From contig BCIX01000004.1 of the NCBI GenBank assembly GCA_001600095.1, forward strand, positions 1,740,586 through 1,804,585: a stretch of DNA of 64,000 nt, given 5' to 3'. The position numbers were made by a program, and so were the translations under genes. This document shows, piece after piece, positions 46,728-56,299 of the stretch. Origin of the DNA: Bullera alba. Taxonomy: Eukaryota > Basidiomycota > Tremellomycetes > Tremellales > Bulleraceae. Positions within the stretch are counted from its first letter, which is position 1, and the number at the start of each line of letters is the position of its first letter. Below the pieces are notes generated by a model that searched no databases, was not told where the DNA came from, and saw only the letters and a list, made by a program, of their open reading frames with translations.

Positions 46728-47575
46728 ATGTCTACCTACGATGACGACTCGAAGCAGTCTCACCGGGTCCAAGCAGAGGACAACGTCTGGAACGGTATAG
46801 GTACGTTCATTACTCTTACAGTGATTCTGTCATTCATGGTTCGCCACCCTATATAGCCTCACAATATGGCACACCCGGCGCATCGGACTGCAGGCTCTTT
46901 GAAGACAGACTCACCCATCTGAGCAATGCCGCAGCACTATCGCTGAGCATCCACAAAGGTGAAACTACGCCAGGTTCGAAATTCGATCCCATCGAGTTTC
47001 CAGGCGTGAATGTTTTTGACAGCTTGGAGGATATCTCCGATGAAGACCTTAACAAGCTGACCATCAAAGGGGCGTACGACACCACCTGCCGGCGATTCCA
47101 TACAGTGAACCAAGAGATGTCCGACCAGTGGAAATGAAAAGGCCGACTCCGACAAACTGATCTGCCATTCCTCTCAACCATGATGCGCCCCACTCACAAC
47201 AGCACCCTGTCCGTCCGGGACATCAAAGCAGCCTCGGAGCGAGCTACCAAGCGACACACCGAACTGATGCGAGATATACTGAACGTCTCCTTGACGAGAG
47301 GTAGTGTGACCGCTCAAGAGGCCAAACGAAAGGAATTGCTTACGAGCCTTAGGGTCAGCATCGAGGAATTGGCGTATGTTACCAGACTCGCCGGCCAGTT
47401 CGCCCTCTATGACATCCACGCTCAAGAGGATCAGCTCAATATCAAAACCGAGGATGAAGATATGTCTGGTGATGGCCCGGAGGACGGAGAGGGCATTGCG
47501 ATGCCTTGGACAACAGAACAAAACAGAGGAATGATAGGGGAGGGTACCGAATCAACCATGCGAGACACGTGGTAA
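46728..47575 (+). CDS. Unknown small helical protein, probable distant member of the tandem family
   Basis: Exon 1 (46728-46800) and exon 2 (from 46857) are joined by a phase-1 intron. Exon 2 runs into TGA at 47135-47137, and the same frame continues open beyond it to 47575. If an intron with donor GTCCGA (47119) and acceptor CACAACAG (ending 47202) is removed, the product is 235 residues with no stop. If not, two proteins of about 115 and 131 residues result. The last part (TLSVRDIKAASERATKRH...ELLTSLRVSIEELAYVTRLAG) has the same order of helices and hydrophobic spacing as the end of the family at 51670-54796. The first intron also falls in phase 1 after an early Trp, and the promoter element is shared. 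No known domain, signal peptide or membrane segment is seen. The donor is weak, so the structure is uncertain. Confidence 0.5.
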
Positions 47576-48626
47576 GCGCAAGGCCGTGTCATAGGAGTAA
47601 CAACGAAGATGGTTTGAGTAAGAGTGACTATACTTGCTGTGTGGCTGTGTGGTTAGGTACTACTTTTGAAATGAATAATCTGACACTGTGACACCGATGT
47701 GATGCAGCTATTCTCCGCCATCCACGATTGATATCTTAAGGGAGGAACCCAATATTGTGATCTCTGGTAGATCGACACACCGACAATCATGGGACGAGAC
47801 AGCCGGCCTTGTGAGCATGTGCATGGGGCGTACGCCTGTTCGTTGCGAGGATGTATGATCACATGCAGACTCTCGATCCGTGGGTGCCTGCCTGATGGGT
47901 TCACACATTGCCAATGCCGGTGACTTGGTCTTCCAGGGTCTTCCCGGTTCTCCAAGATCCAAGGTTGTGACGTTATGGAGATCTTGCATGTTCTTTGTAG
48001 GAGCTCACTCCATGTTGAGACAGTCAAGAGTTCCGTTCTGCGCCTCGCCTACCAACCCACTCCTCGCTGGTCTTATGAGGCCCTATGACCTTCTGTAGTC
48101 TTAAAAGGCCTGTCCTTCCCGGACGGTCAGAGGATGGTCAGAGGCTAAGGTTAGGAGACAGGCGCCGCTCGAGTCCGAAGATCCGAAGTCGTACTCCATC
48201 TTGCGAATTCGATTTACATCTCGACCAGGCCGAGTCCAGACTCGTTCTCACAGGTTCTCACCGGAGAGTCAGTGAGATATCCGGTCATGTGGTCGGAATG
48301 ATCAGCATGCACGGGTGCCTAGCACTTGCTCGCCAAGGGGTCTCAGCGTTGTTCGGGTGCCTTGATAGCATCAGAAGTCGGAAGCGATAACCTTGTAGGC
48401 TACTATCAACCAGGGCCAGATCTGGGAGCGTAGAGTCATCAGACGTGTAGTGAGTGAGACCAAGATCCGCCTGTGGGAATGGGAATGGCAGTGCTCACAC
48501 AGATCACTTCTCATTCAGATCACCTCTATCGTTGTCATCCCACTTCACCTCACCTCTCCAGATTGACTATATCGATACCACCTGGCACTCAGCGACAGAG
48601 GGTCCTCCACCAGTGACCGGATCACC
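47576..48626. other. Intergenic region, about 1 kb
   Basis: Downstream of the unknown gene and upstream of the lipase gene. Short frames on both strands show no family likeness. I see no RNA gene or repeat of note. Confidence 0.45.
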
Positions 48627-51164
48627 ATGACCGCCAAGGCTGAACAGGTGTGTGTTCGCGCTCTCCCTCTCATCACCGCTCCTAGCTCTACCACCACTAC
48701 CATCGCCACCACGGACGACGTCCGTTCTCACGGTCAAATCCTCACGTACGACCCTCACCACTCGACCTGCTTCACCAGTCCCGTCATCCCCATCGTCGAT
48801 GACACCCTCCCTTCATCCTACACATTCGAAAAGGTGCCCATCGACCCAGCTCACCCTGGAGGCCTGTGCTACCTTCGTCTACCGGCCCTACAGTCGTTCT
48901 ACGGTCGTACCCAGGCATACCTCGTAGTCGCCCTCACTCCAGCTGGATACCCCGGCTCGACAACCCAGACCGCGCACTCCGGCCACCCGGCCTCGGAGAG
49001 TCATGGAGGCAAGGGCACCATCGCCATCTCACTCATCAAGGACGCCACAGAGGATGTGCTCAGGCAATGCGGGGCATTATGGTCAACAGAGATGGTCAAA
49101 GGCGCTATAACCACTACAGGCCTCGTCCCCGAGTCGACATCGGTCAAAGATCATCTACACCTCCTTTCATCTCCAAAGTTGGTGAAGCTGGAGTGCGAGA
49201 TCCTTCCAACTTCCGACCTCGCTCAGCCCCAAGCCGCTCTCTCGTTTGTATCCTTCAATCCGTTGGCAAAGATCGGACAGGCGCTGAAGATGAAGAGGTC
49301 CAAAGATTCCTCATCCTCCTCCTCCTCCGACGAGGATGCTCCGGCCAAGAGAACTAGAGCGGCCATAAAGCAAGCCGAGTCATCTGTCAAGGTCGTCCAC
49401 CAGACAGCCGAGGGACTCGAGCTATTGGTGAGGGCGAAAGACACACTGAGGAATGTCACTGGGAAATCCGCCTACGATGTCGATACTACCAAACTCATGT
49501 GCTTCCTCTCCTCGATCATCTACGGCCGGTGAGCACCACCCTGTCGTTGAAACGTGCTTGACCTGATATGACATCGTATAGACAATTCTCCCTAGAGGAG
49601 CTCTTTGGCATCTTCAAAGGCCTCAACCCCAAGGCGGAGAAAGAGTGGGAGGCTTGGCTGCACGGCAAACTCCACATCATCATTCACAAAGCGCCATACC
49701 CGTCAATCTCGACAGTGAGAGCGGTGAACAAATGGCTTCAGAAACAGCTGGAAGGGTGGCTGGGAGTTGTGAAGGAGATGGTGAGTGGGTCGTTGGGCGA
49801 GATCTGCGAGCCTTTACTGATTGAGATCTCTAGACCGACAAGGTTGGCTTCAAATTCGAGCACCTCAGAAGTGAGATCCTATGTCCGAATGTTGTTGAGA
49901 TGGTTTGCTGACATTTGTCCCAGTCCTCCATCCCAACGTCCTGTATGACTCGGAGGACCATGCAGACAAGTATGATCGTGTTGGCGGGGGAGCCTTTGTG
50001 GGCATGTTTATCGACGAGAAGAATCACACGGCTATTGTGTCTTTCAAGGTGAGTCCTTCCTCACTTCCTCCATAACCCTTTGCTAAGGCGACAGTGCAGG
50101 GTACAGACCCCTGGGATGTCAAGGACGTACTCACGGACATCTCGGCCCGACAGGTCGAGTACAACAAGTACATCAAGGGCAAAGTCCACAAAGGCTTCTC
50201 TGGCGGGTTGTTCGCGGAGGATATCGTGGATGTGATCGAGGACACGGGCGAAGTGCACATGGGTGTTCCCTTCGGTGATTATCAGCTCTTCTTAGTGTTG
50301 GTCATATAAGCTGACTCTCTCGATTCACAGAGACCATCATTGCCAAGATCGAAGCTCTGTTCACCTCATCGGGAACCAGACATCAGATCTGGGTAACTGT
50401 GAGTCTGTGTCAACTTGCTCTTTTATCGGTTGCGGCTTGGAAGAGCGCTGACACTGCACACCAGGGCCATTCTCTCGGTGGTGCTTACGCTACACTTTTC
50501 CACGCCGCCTTGCTCAAGCATACACTGCACCACAAGAACGTAGCCAATTGGGTCGTCCGCGACCTCGTCACTTTTGGCTCACCTCGAGTCGGCGACGAAA
50601 CCTTTGTGAACTGGTACGACGACCTCTGCAGATCCCAGCCCAAGGGATCTTCCCCCAACGACAACATCCTGCCCGGAGGCTATCGAGCTCGACACTGGCG
50701 ATATGTCCACGACGACGACATCGTCCCTCGAGTCCCACCCCAAGGACCTATCGCGAAGCTGTTCCTCGGACCCTACGTCCATTCCGATGGGGGTATCCAC
50801 CTTGTCGACAAACAACACTCTGTTGTCAAGCCACTCGCCATGCAGACGGAGCGCAAGGGCAAACCAGGAGTCTCATCGAGCTACAACCCCACGAAGGACG
50901 AGCTGGACATGATTGAAGATGATCATGTGCCGACGGTGGTGGACGACGAAGAGCGCAAGGCGGGCAGGATCTTGAAGGGCTTATTGCCGGGTTTCATTGA
51001 GGACCACTGTGAGTCTGATGTACCAGCTCTTCTTTGCTCGCTTGCGAAATTATTGAGCTGACCACTGTTTAGTCCTTGACAACTACTGGCAGGCCTTGGA
51101 CAAGCTCGATCTCAAGCTCAATTACCCCTCCGACTTTCAGTACGAGGAGGAGAAGGATGACTAG
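48627..51164 (+). CDS. Class 3 lipase (alpha/beta hydrolase) with long N-terminal extension
   Basis: Eight exons (48627-49528, 49582-49780, 49834-49870, 49924-50048, 50100-50262, 50331-50398, 50465-51008, 51073-51164) give 709 residues. The lipase fold occupies the second half. It has VSFKGTDPWDVKDVLTD with the oxyanion region, the nucleophile elbow GHSLGGAYATLFHAALL, FGSPRVGDETFVNWYD, the acid DDDIVPRVPP, and the probable catalytic His in YVHSDGGIHLVD. The first 300 residues are not part of the usual lipase domain and include an acidic Ser run (SSSSSSSDEDAPAKR) before residue 250. No signal peptide is seen, so an intracellular lipid-droplet or phospholipid role is more likely than secretion. 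The junction near 50262-50331 is the weakest (donor GTGTTC). Confidence 0.85.
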
Positions 51165-51669
51165 TTGATGGCAGCGAGGAAGCGTGTCTTGCAGAGTCCA
51201 GATAGAGTAGTGAGTTTGACCGCGCCCGAGGTGACATGGATGATGGAATGTGCTAACAACAGGCAGATGATGGCGACAAGAGAGCCCGATACGATCATGA
51301 GACGAAACGATAGCGATGACCCGGGGAGACACTGACGACCCGATCAACATTGTACATTGCCCATGACATGGCATGAAACACATAGTTGCCTGCAGTAAGT
51401 CCGTATTCTGGTGCAGTGATGATAGTTGCAAAGGCCAGCTGAATGAGCTCGATGACGCACATTGCGAAGTACTGACAGACTTACGTGGGAGACAGACGGT
51501 AGTGTTAAAACATCTCGGAAACAATCATCTGGCCCACCTTTCATCAAGCCGTCCTTTCATGGTCGTATATATCAGAGCGCAAGAGATTCTGGAAAGCGCC
51601 CATATAAGCATACCTCGCCCCCGATTCTTAATATTCGACAATCTACTTTCCCTCCATACCATCACCACC
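51165..51669. other. Promoter region of tandem family gene 1 and lipase 3' end
   Basis: Apart from the CCACCTTTCAT element at 51534-51544 and a TATATAA-like site (CATATAAGC) at about 51600, nothing is seen. A minus-strand frame (51069-51524) overlaps the lipase end and looks like a shadow. Confidence 0.45.
51534..51544 (+). promoter_or_regulatory. CCACCTTTCAT element, family gene 1
   Basis: Part of the longer conserved block CCCACCTTTCATCAAGC then GTCCTTTCA, also present upstream of family gene 2 at 52623. It lies 126 bases before the start codon. Confidence 0.6.
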
Positions 51670-52356
51670 ATGGCATCGAACTCCGGTACCTTTGGCATTG
51701 AGGACTACGACAACAGAGCAATGATCCAAGCTGCACGATACAACGTCTCCGTGCATGCTTGGACGTCATTCTCCGAACGGGTCGGTAAGTGAAGTGGCGA
51801 TTGTCATGACCATCGATAGGTATAAATGCTCACTGGAACATCGCGCTTAGAGAGGTGCTCTGACAGATTGAACCCTTACGCCGGCGAGCAATTATGGGAG
51901 GACTTTGCTAATCACGAACAAAGATCCAAGGCCTTGTCAACCTTCCTGAAAAAGCAAGAGTCGGACCCCGAGGTTGGAGACTGGAAATCAAACGACGATG
52001 CACTCGATCATCAGTTCCAATCCGACATCGATGCGGTCAAGACGTTCAACGACAAAATCTCCGAGTTTTATCGATTCCCTAAACCGATCCGAGGGCGAAC
52101 GCTGAAGCCGCTCTCTCTGGTTGACAGTCGGATCTACCAGAGTCGATTCACCAAAGAGTTGCTGGAAGCAGTTGAGAAAAGCCTCGAGGAAGAGGCCGCT
52201 GAGTCGAACGCCGAGATATCCTCCATTGAAGATATTGAGGATGACACCGCGAGGGAGCAAGCCCGCAAGGATCACGAGTATGCCCTAAAGGGAATTAAGG
52301 AGGAGTATACTCTCCTCAAGGAGGCCAAATCTACCCTGGCTGAATTCGAAGATTGA
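51670..52356 (+). CDS. Tandem family gene 1, small protein of unknown function
   Basis: Two exons (51670-51784, 51851-52356) give 206 residues. The head MASNSGTFGIEDYDNRA is followed by ARYNVSVHAWTSFSERV, where the phase-1 intron falls, then CSDRLNPYAG, NHEQRSKALS, ISEFYRFPKPIRGRTLKPLSL, and a charged helical end EEYTLLKEAKSTLAEFED. The order of conserved blocks is the same in the genes at 52764 and 54143. There is no signal peptide, membrane segment, zinc motif or known domain; the C-terminal third is acidic and likely helical or coiled. Function is unknown. A possible intron of about 48 bases lies in the 3' untranslated region from 52363. Confidence 0.8.
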
Positions 52357-52623
52357 GAGAGGGTGAGTATGCGTGTAACATCGAGGCATGATCTGACCCG
52401 TCTTCGCAGATGAGGAGAGGGGCAGCTGTGACTGAACTCTGTGGTTCGTGAGTGTGTGCCAATGCACCATTGCGGACGGTGGAGCAGAACGAGTCGGGAA
52501 GAATTGCTGAGCGATACAGAGTACAATCATAGCTTGGCCGAAATGTGAGACAATGATAATGACGATTGACGAAGGATAGTGGTTCTGGCTTCTGATTCAA
52601 CATCTTGGCAATGACGACGTTGC

Positions 52624-52634
52624 CCACCTTTCAT
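52624..52634 (+). promoter_or_regulatory. CCACCTTTCAT element, family gene 2
   Basis: The block GCCCACCTTTCATCAAGCT then GTCCTTTCA matches the one before gene 1 at 17 of about 18 positions in its first part. It lies 130 bases before the start codon. Confidence 0.6.
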
Positions 52635-52763
52635 CAAGCTGTCCTTTCAGCATGCAAGCTGAGAGAATTCTAACTGTCTCGGATCAGACTCGAGTTCGAG
52701 ATAAGACAACGTTTCGACCCTGCCTCCTACCCCACCATCTTCTTCAAATCACCAATCACAATC

Positions 52764-53409
52764 ATGGCATCAAGCTCCGGTACCGCTGACCTCAAGGCCT
52801 CTGACGCAAGGGCAATCACCCAAGCGGGGCGATACAGCGTCTCCGTGAAGGCCTGGAAATCTTTCTCCGACCGTGTCCGTGAGTGGCGACTGTCATCGAG
52901 TAACATGAACATCAACGCTCACTGGGACTTTTCGCTTAGTGTCATGCTCTGATGGCCTGCACCCTGGCAACCGACCTTCGCGAGACGACATCTCTGCTCA
53001 CGAGAAAAGGTCGATTGCCCTGTCCTCCTTGATGGAGCTGTACTCTTTCATGAGGGAGTCCAGCAAAGACGAGCTCGATGAGGTCTTGGGACCGGGCATG
53101 GCCGAGGTCAGAGAGTCCAACGGCAGAATCTCTGACTTCTATCGATTTCCCAAATCAATCGAGTGGAGGACAGTGGAGCCGCTTTCTCTGGTCGACAGCC
53201 TGATCCCCCAGAGCCGATTCACCAGATATCTGCTGGATGCCGTTGGGCAGAGCCTGGAGGAGGAAGAAAAAGGGTTGACAGCAACGATGTCTGTTGTGAT
53301 TGAGGGACACCCCGCGAAGGAGGAATACAAGGCTGCGCTCAAGCGCGTTGAGGAGGAGTATACTCTCCTCACGCTGGCCAATGGCACGCTCGACATTCTA
53401 GGAGATTGA
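52764..53409 (+). CDS. Tandem family gene 2, small protein of unknown function
   Basis: Two exons (52764-52878, 52940-53409) give 194 residues. Exon 1 is the same length as in gene 1 (115 bases), and the head MASSSGTADLKASDARA is close. Shared blocks are GRYSVSVKAWKSFSDRV before the phase-1 intron, CSDGLHPGNRPSRDDISAHE, ISDFYRFPKSIEWRTVEPLSLVDS, IPQSRFTRYLLDAV and EEEYTLLTLANGTLDILGD. Gene 2 is the closest relative of gene 1, so this pair is the younger duplication. No known domain is recognised. Function is unknown. Confidence 0.8.
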
Positions 53410-54142
53410 GAGAAGGACATGAGCCTGTTAGCCTCTCAGGTCTCAGCCACCTTTGCGGGGAAGGAGTGAGGGAGCCGTGTGTGGACTCTGTGACTTATGC
53501 GCCGTTCCAGAGTAGAATGAGTGAGAGGGAATGCCGGGTGATGAATCGAGCTGGCTGCTGAGTGAGGTGTGCGCCAACGCCAAGGACGACCGAGCTGCAC
53601 TTGTGGGTGTCAGTGATACTGATCGGTCGTGGCAGTGGGAACTGGGAAGTCCGAAGTCCTGAGCGGGCATTAGGTCACAGGTCGTGAATCCGTGATCACT
53701 GAAGCTCCGACTGACGAGAGCTGCTGCCTCTGCTGGGCCTACGGGCTTCAGCCGTTTTAAGGGGCAGTAGGCCGGTGGCGGGTCGACCTCGCCGACCACC
53801 TGTGCTAGCTCCAGAGCTCCGTGACGGGGGTCTGGCTGCCGCAGACGCCAGGGAGAATTGGGTGAGTACTGACGTATGAAGGTTACATACATCTAGGCAG
53901 AGAAGCCGAGCCAACTAGCCTCTGTTTTCCATCCTTTCATCGGTGCTCTGATCAACGACAAATTCGATCGCGCCGAAGACGACTGCCCAACGCTTATCGG
54001 TTTGGCAAACTGGAAGTCCTCTTTGCACGATAAGACGATATTGCTTGAGCTGGGAATTGTCGCCCCCTCGTATATTTATCATCACTTCTACACTCGACTT
54101 AGCTCCATACTCACAACTCACAAGATCTCCAACACCTTCAAC
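53410..54142. other. Intergenic region between family genes 2 and 3
   Basis: The 3' flank of gene 2 still resembles that of gene 1 (for example GACTCTGTGACTT against GAACTCTGTGGTT), which supports a whole-unit duplication. A minus-strand frame at 53443-53892 has no family likeness. The promoter-like TATATTTAT is at about 54071. Confidence 0.5.
53929..53940 (+). promoter_or_regulatory. CCATCCTTTCAT element, family gene 3 (diverged)
   Basis: A one-base-longer variant of the element upstream of genes 1 and 2, 203 bases before the gene 3 start codon and about 130 bases upstream of the TATATTTAT. Confidence 0.35.
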
Positions 54143-54796
54143 ATGGACGCATCGGCACTTGCGCACTACAAGACTGTTCGCACTCGCCTCCAGGCTGCGC
54201 GCTACGAGGTATCGGAAGACGCCTGGAACTCCTTCTGGGGTCGAGTGTGTAAGTCCACTGGCATTTCTAGTAGTGGTCGCTCAAGTCAATTTGTGTTGAC
54301 GGACTGCCTAGCTGCCTGCTCTGACGGGCCCGAGCCATCGGCTGCCGATCTTGATCTCCACTCGAGTCGAACACACCACCTCGGTACCGCCAACGTGTAC
54401 CTCGACATGTGCACCACTCGAGGTCTTCCAAAGGATCCCCAATCGGCGGACACTCTGAGCGAAGCCTGGAAGATCAATTTCCTCGATCGATGCAATACCG
54501 TCAAAGGCGACAACGACGGCATCACCGAGGGGTTCAGGTTCAAGGGGCCGATCACCTGGACCACTGTCGCCCCGTTGTACTTCACCGAAAGCCTCGTGCC
54601 GGACAGCAGACTCACCTTCGAGCTGATGAAAAAGGTCGAACGGAGCATCGATGACGAAATGATCGCGCTGACGGCAGACGAAGGCCTGAGTGAGGAGGCA
54701 GTAGCTAAGGCGCATGCCCTCCTTGAGGAGGAGCAGACACTGCTCACGGAGGGATACAATGTCGCAACCAAGCTGACCGAAGTACTTGATGCGTAA
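54143..54796 (+). CDS. Tandem family gene 3, diverged small protein of unknown function
   Basis: Two exons (54143-54248, 54312-54796) give 196 residues. It keeps the pattern with lower identity: AARYEVSEDAWNSFWGRV before the phase-1 intron, CSDGPEPSAADLDLHSSR, FRFKGPITWTTVAPLYFTES, LVPDSRLTFELMKKVERS, and an end with EEEQTLLTEGYNVATKLTEVLDA. The Arg-Phe then Lys/Pro pair in the middle and the acidic helical tail are retained. It has no signal peptide and no known domain. Function is unknown. Being the most different of the three, it probably arose first or has evolved fastest. Confidence 0.78.
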   Translation: MDASALAHYKTVRTRLQAARYEVSEDAWNSFWGRVCKSTGISSSGRSSQFVLTDCLAACSDGPEPSAADLDLHSSRTHHLGTANVYLDMCTTRGLPKDPQSADTLSEAWKINFLDRCNTVKGDNDGITEGFRFKGPITWTTVAPLYFTESLVPDSRLTFELMKKVERSIDDEMIALTADEGLSEEAVAKAHALLEEEQTLLTEGYNVATKLTEVLDA

Positions 54797-55331
54797 GTAT
54801 TGACCATCTGGTGATCGTGCTGGGATGCAGATCACCTACGCCAGTGGGTCTTTGATAGGAAGTTGCAGAGGGAGGGGTGCATGATAAAGAGTTGCGAGAT
54901 GCAGAGCGACTGAAATTGACTTGCTGGTGGGTGAGGAGGATCTTCTTGTGTGAGCGTAATTCAGCGCTGTTCCAGTGTTGCCAGCCTGGAACTCCTGGAG
55001 TCGAACTCGTCGGGGAACATAAACGGCTTGAATCCGAACCGCTGCTTCCCTTCGCCATGCCACAGCATGAACGATACATACAAGCGCAGGGGCGCGATGT
55101 CCCTACAAAATGATCTTGAAGCGATCTAGTCGATCTACGGTAATAAGTATCAATCGTCATTAAGCAAGCCAGTCCTACGGTTCCATATCTTTCAGTCTTT
55201 ACCTCATCCTTCTCTCCATCTCCTGTCGTTGATTCCCGTCATCGTGCATCATGTCCTGCTCCCCATGATTCTCATTACTCCCTTCCATTCCAGTCCTCCT
55301 AGCCAATCCAATGCTTTCGAATGCCAACTGC
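54797..55331. other. Convergent intergenic region
   Basis: This lies between family gene 3 and the minus-strand gene ending at 55332. Nothing coding or structured is seen. Confidence 0.45.
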
Positions 55332-55983
55332 TCAAACGAGTAGTCTGGGCTCTGCCTCCTCCTCCTCTTGCAGCTCCTCGCTCATGGCGCCTACTTTCTG
55401 CAAAACCCTTTCCACCACGATCGGGAGGATTCGCTCTCGTTCCTTCCTCTCTCGCTCTCTGGCCCGGCGCTGCTGTTGTCGCATTCGGGCAAGTTGTGTC
55501 TCCAGTTCGGTGATCTTCGTCGCGGACTCGGATAGCGTCAAGTTGTGGGAGAGGTGGGTGCGGAGTAGGGTGAGTGAGAGGAAGATTGTCGTCGAGAGGA
55601 GTAATATTGGGATCATGGCTGCGGTACGATTAGCACCATCTAGGCAAATTGCATGCGAGAAGGTCGAAGGGTGAGCACAGGATCCACTCACCAGGTACAA
55701 TCTCCCGATACCAGACTAAATGGCCGCTCGTCTTCTTGACCGGTCCAGAACCATTAGGCCCCGCGACTCCAGCTGCACTCGAGCTCAGCCCCGAGCCAAG
55801 TGTGCTCGTCGCGGACGAAGTAGCGGACCGTGAAGTGGACGCCATAGGCGAAGGAGTTGTGGGTTTGGGGCGAATATGTGTGATATGGACGTTGCGCGAC
55901 AGCGGTCGAGCTCTTTGTAGCGTTTGCGAGAGGGCCGACTGGACCGATGCCATCGACGGGGTGTTGCGGCCGAAGAAAGACAT
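55332..55983 (-). CDS. Small protein with one membrane span and a coiled-coil tail, unknown function
   Basis: Two exons (55983-55692, 55618-55332) give 192 residues. The first 90 residues are basic and Ser/Pro-rich (MSFFGRNTPSMASVQSAL...), which could be a mitochondrial targeting sequence. Then comes HLVWYREIVPG and a hydrophobic span (AMIPILLLSTTIFLSLTLL). The rest is a charged helix with heptad-like Leu/Ile spacing (ITELETQLARMRQQQRRARER...), a predicted coiled coil, ending in an acidic patch. The layout of WYREIVPGM plus one span plus coiled coil is reminiscent of small fungal inner-membrane assembly factors, but I cannot name one. A longer open frame reaches 56022 with an earlier ATG. Confidence 0.65.
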
Positions 55984-56299
55984 GCTGCCCTGGTGCTCCC
56001 AACAGAACCTAGGAGATGTCAACGGGAGCTGTAAGGAGGTCGTTGAGTCGTGGTCGTAGCTCTGCTACCCTGCTCTCGACGCCGTGTATGTGGTCGTTGT
56101 GGATACAGTCCTGATTCCAGAGATCACCCGAATGGTCTTCGCCAATGACGAGGAGCAAAGATTTCGTCGGCCCGGCGATGATGCAGTGGAAAGGCGGAGA
56201 TGGCCGCCGGAAGCATCATCGCCCATTGGCCGCAATGGTATACTTCAGAGCTTGACTTGTAGCAGCATCCCTCGTACATTCACATGCTAATCTACTACT
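55984..56299. other. Intergenic region downstream of proteasome gene
   Basis: Both neighbours lie on the minus strand; this is the promoter of the coiled-coil protein gene. Nothing notable is seen. Confidence 0.4.

Noticed and set aside
51069..51524. A 151-codon minus-strand frame downstream of the lipase
   Set aside because: It overlaps the lipase end and the family gene 1 promoter and shows no family likeness.
54286..54835. Two minus-strand frames of about 175 codons over family gene 3
   Set aside because: Both are complements of the gene 3 exon, which has a paralogue-supported structure on the + strand.
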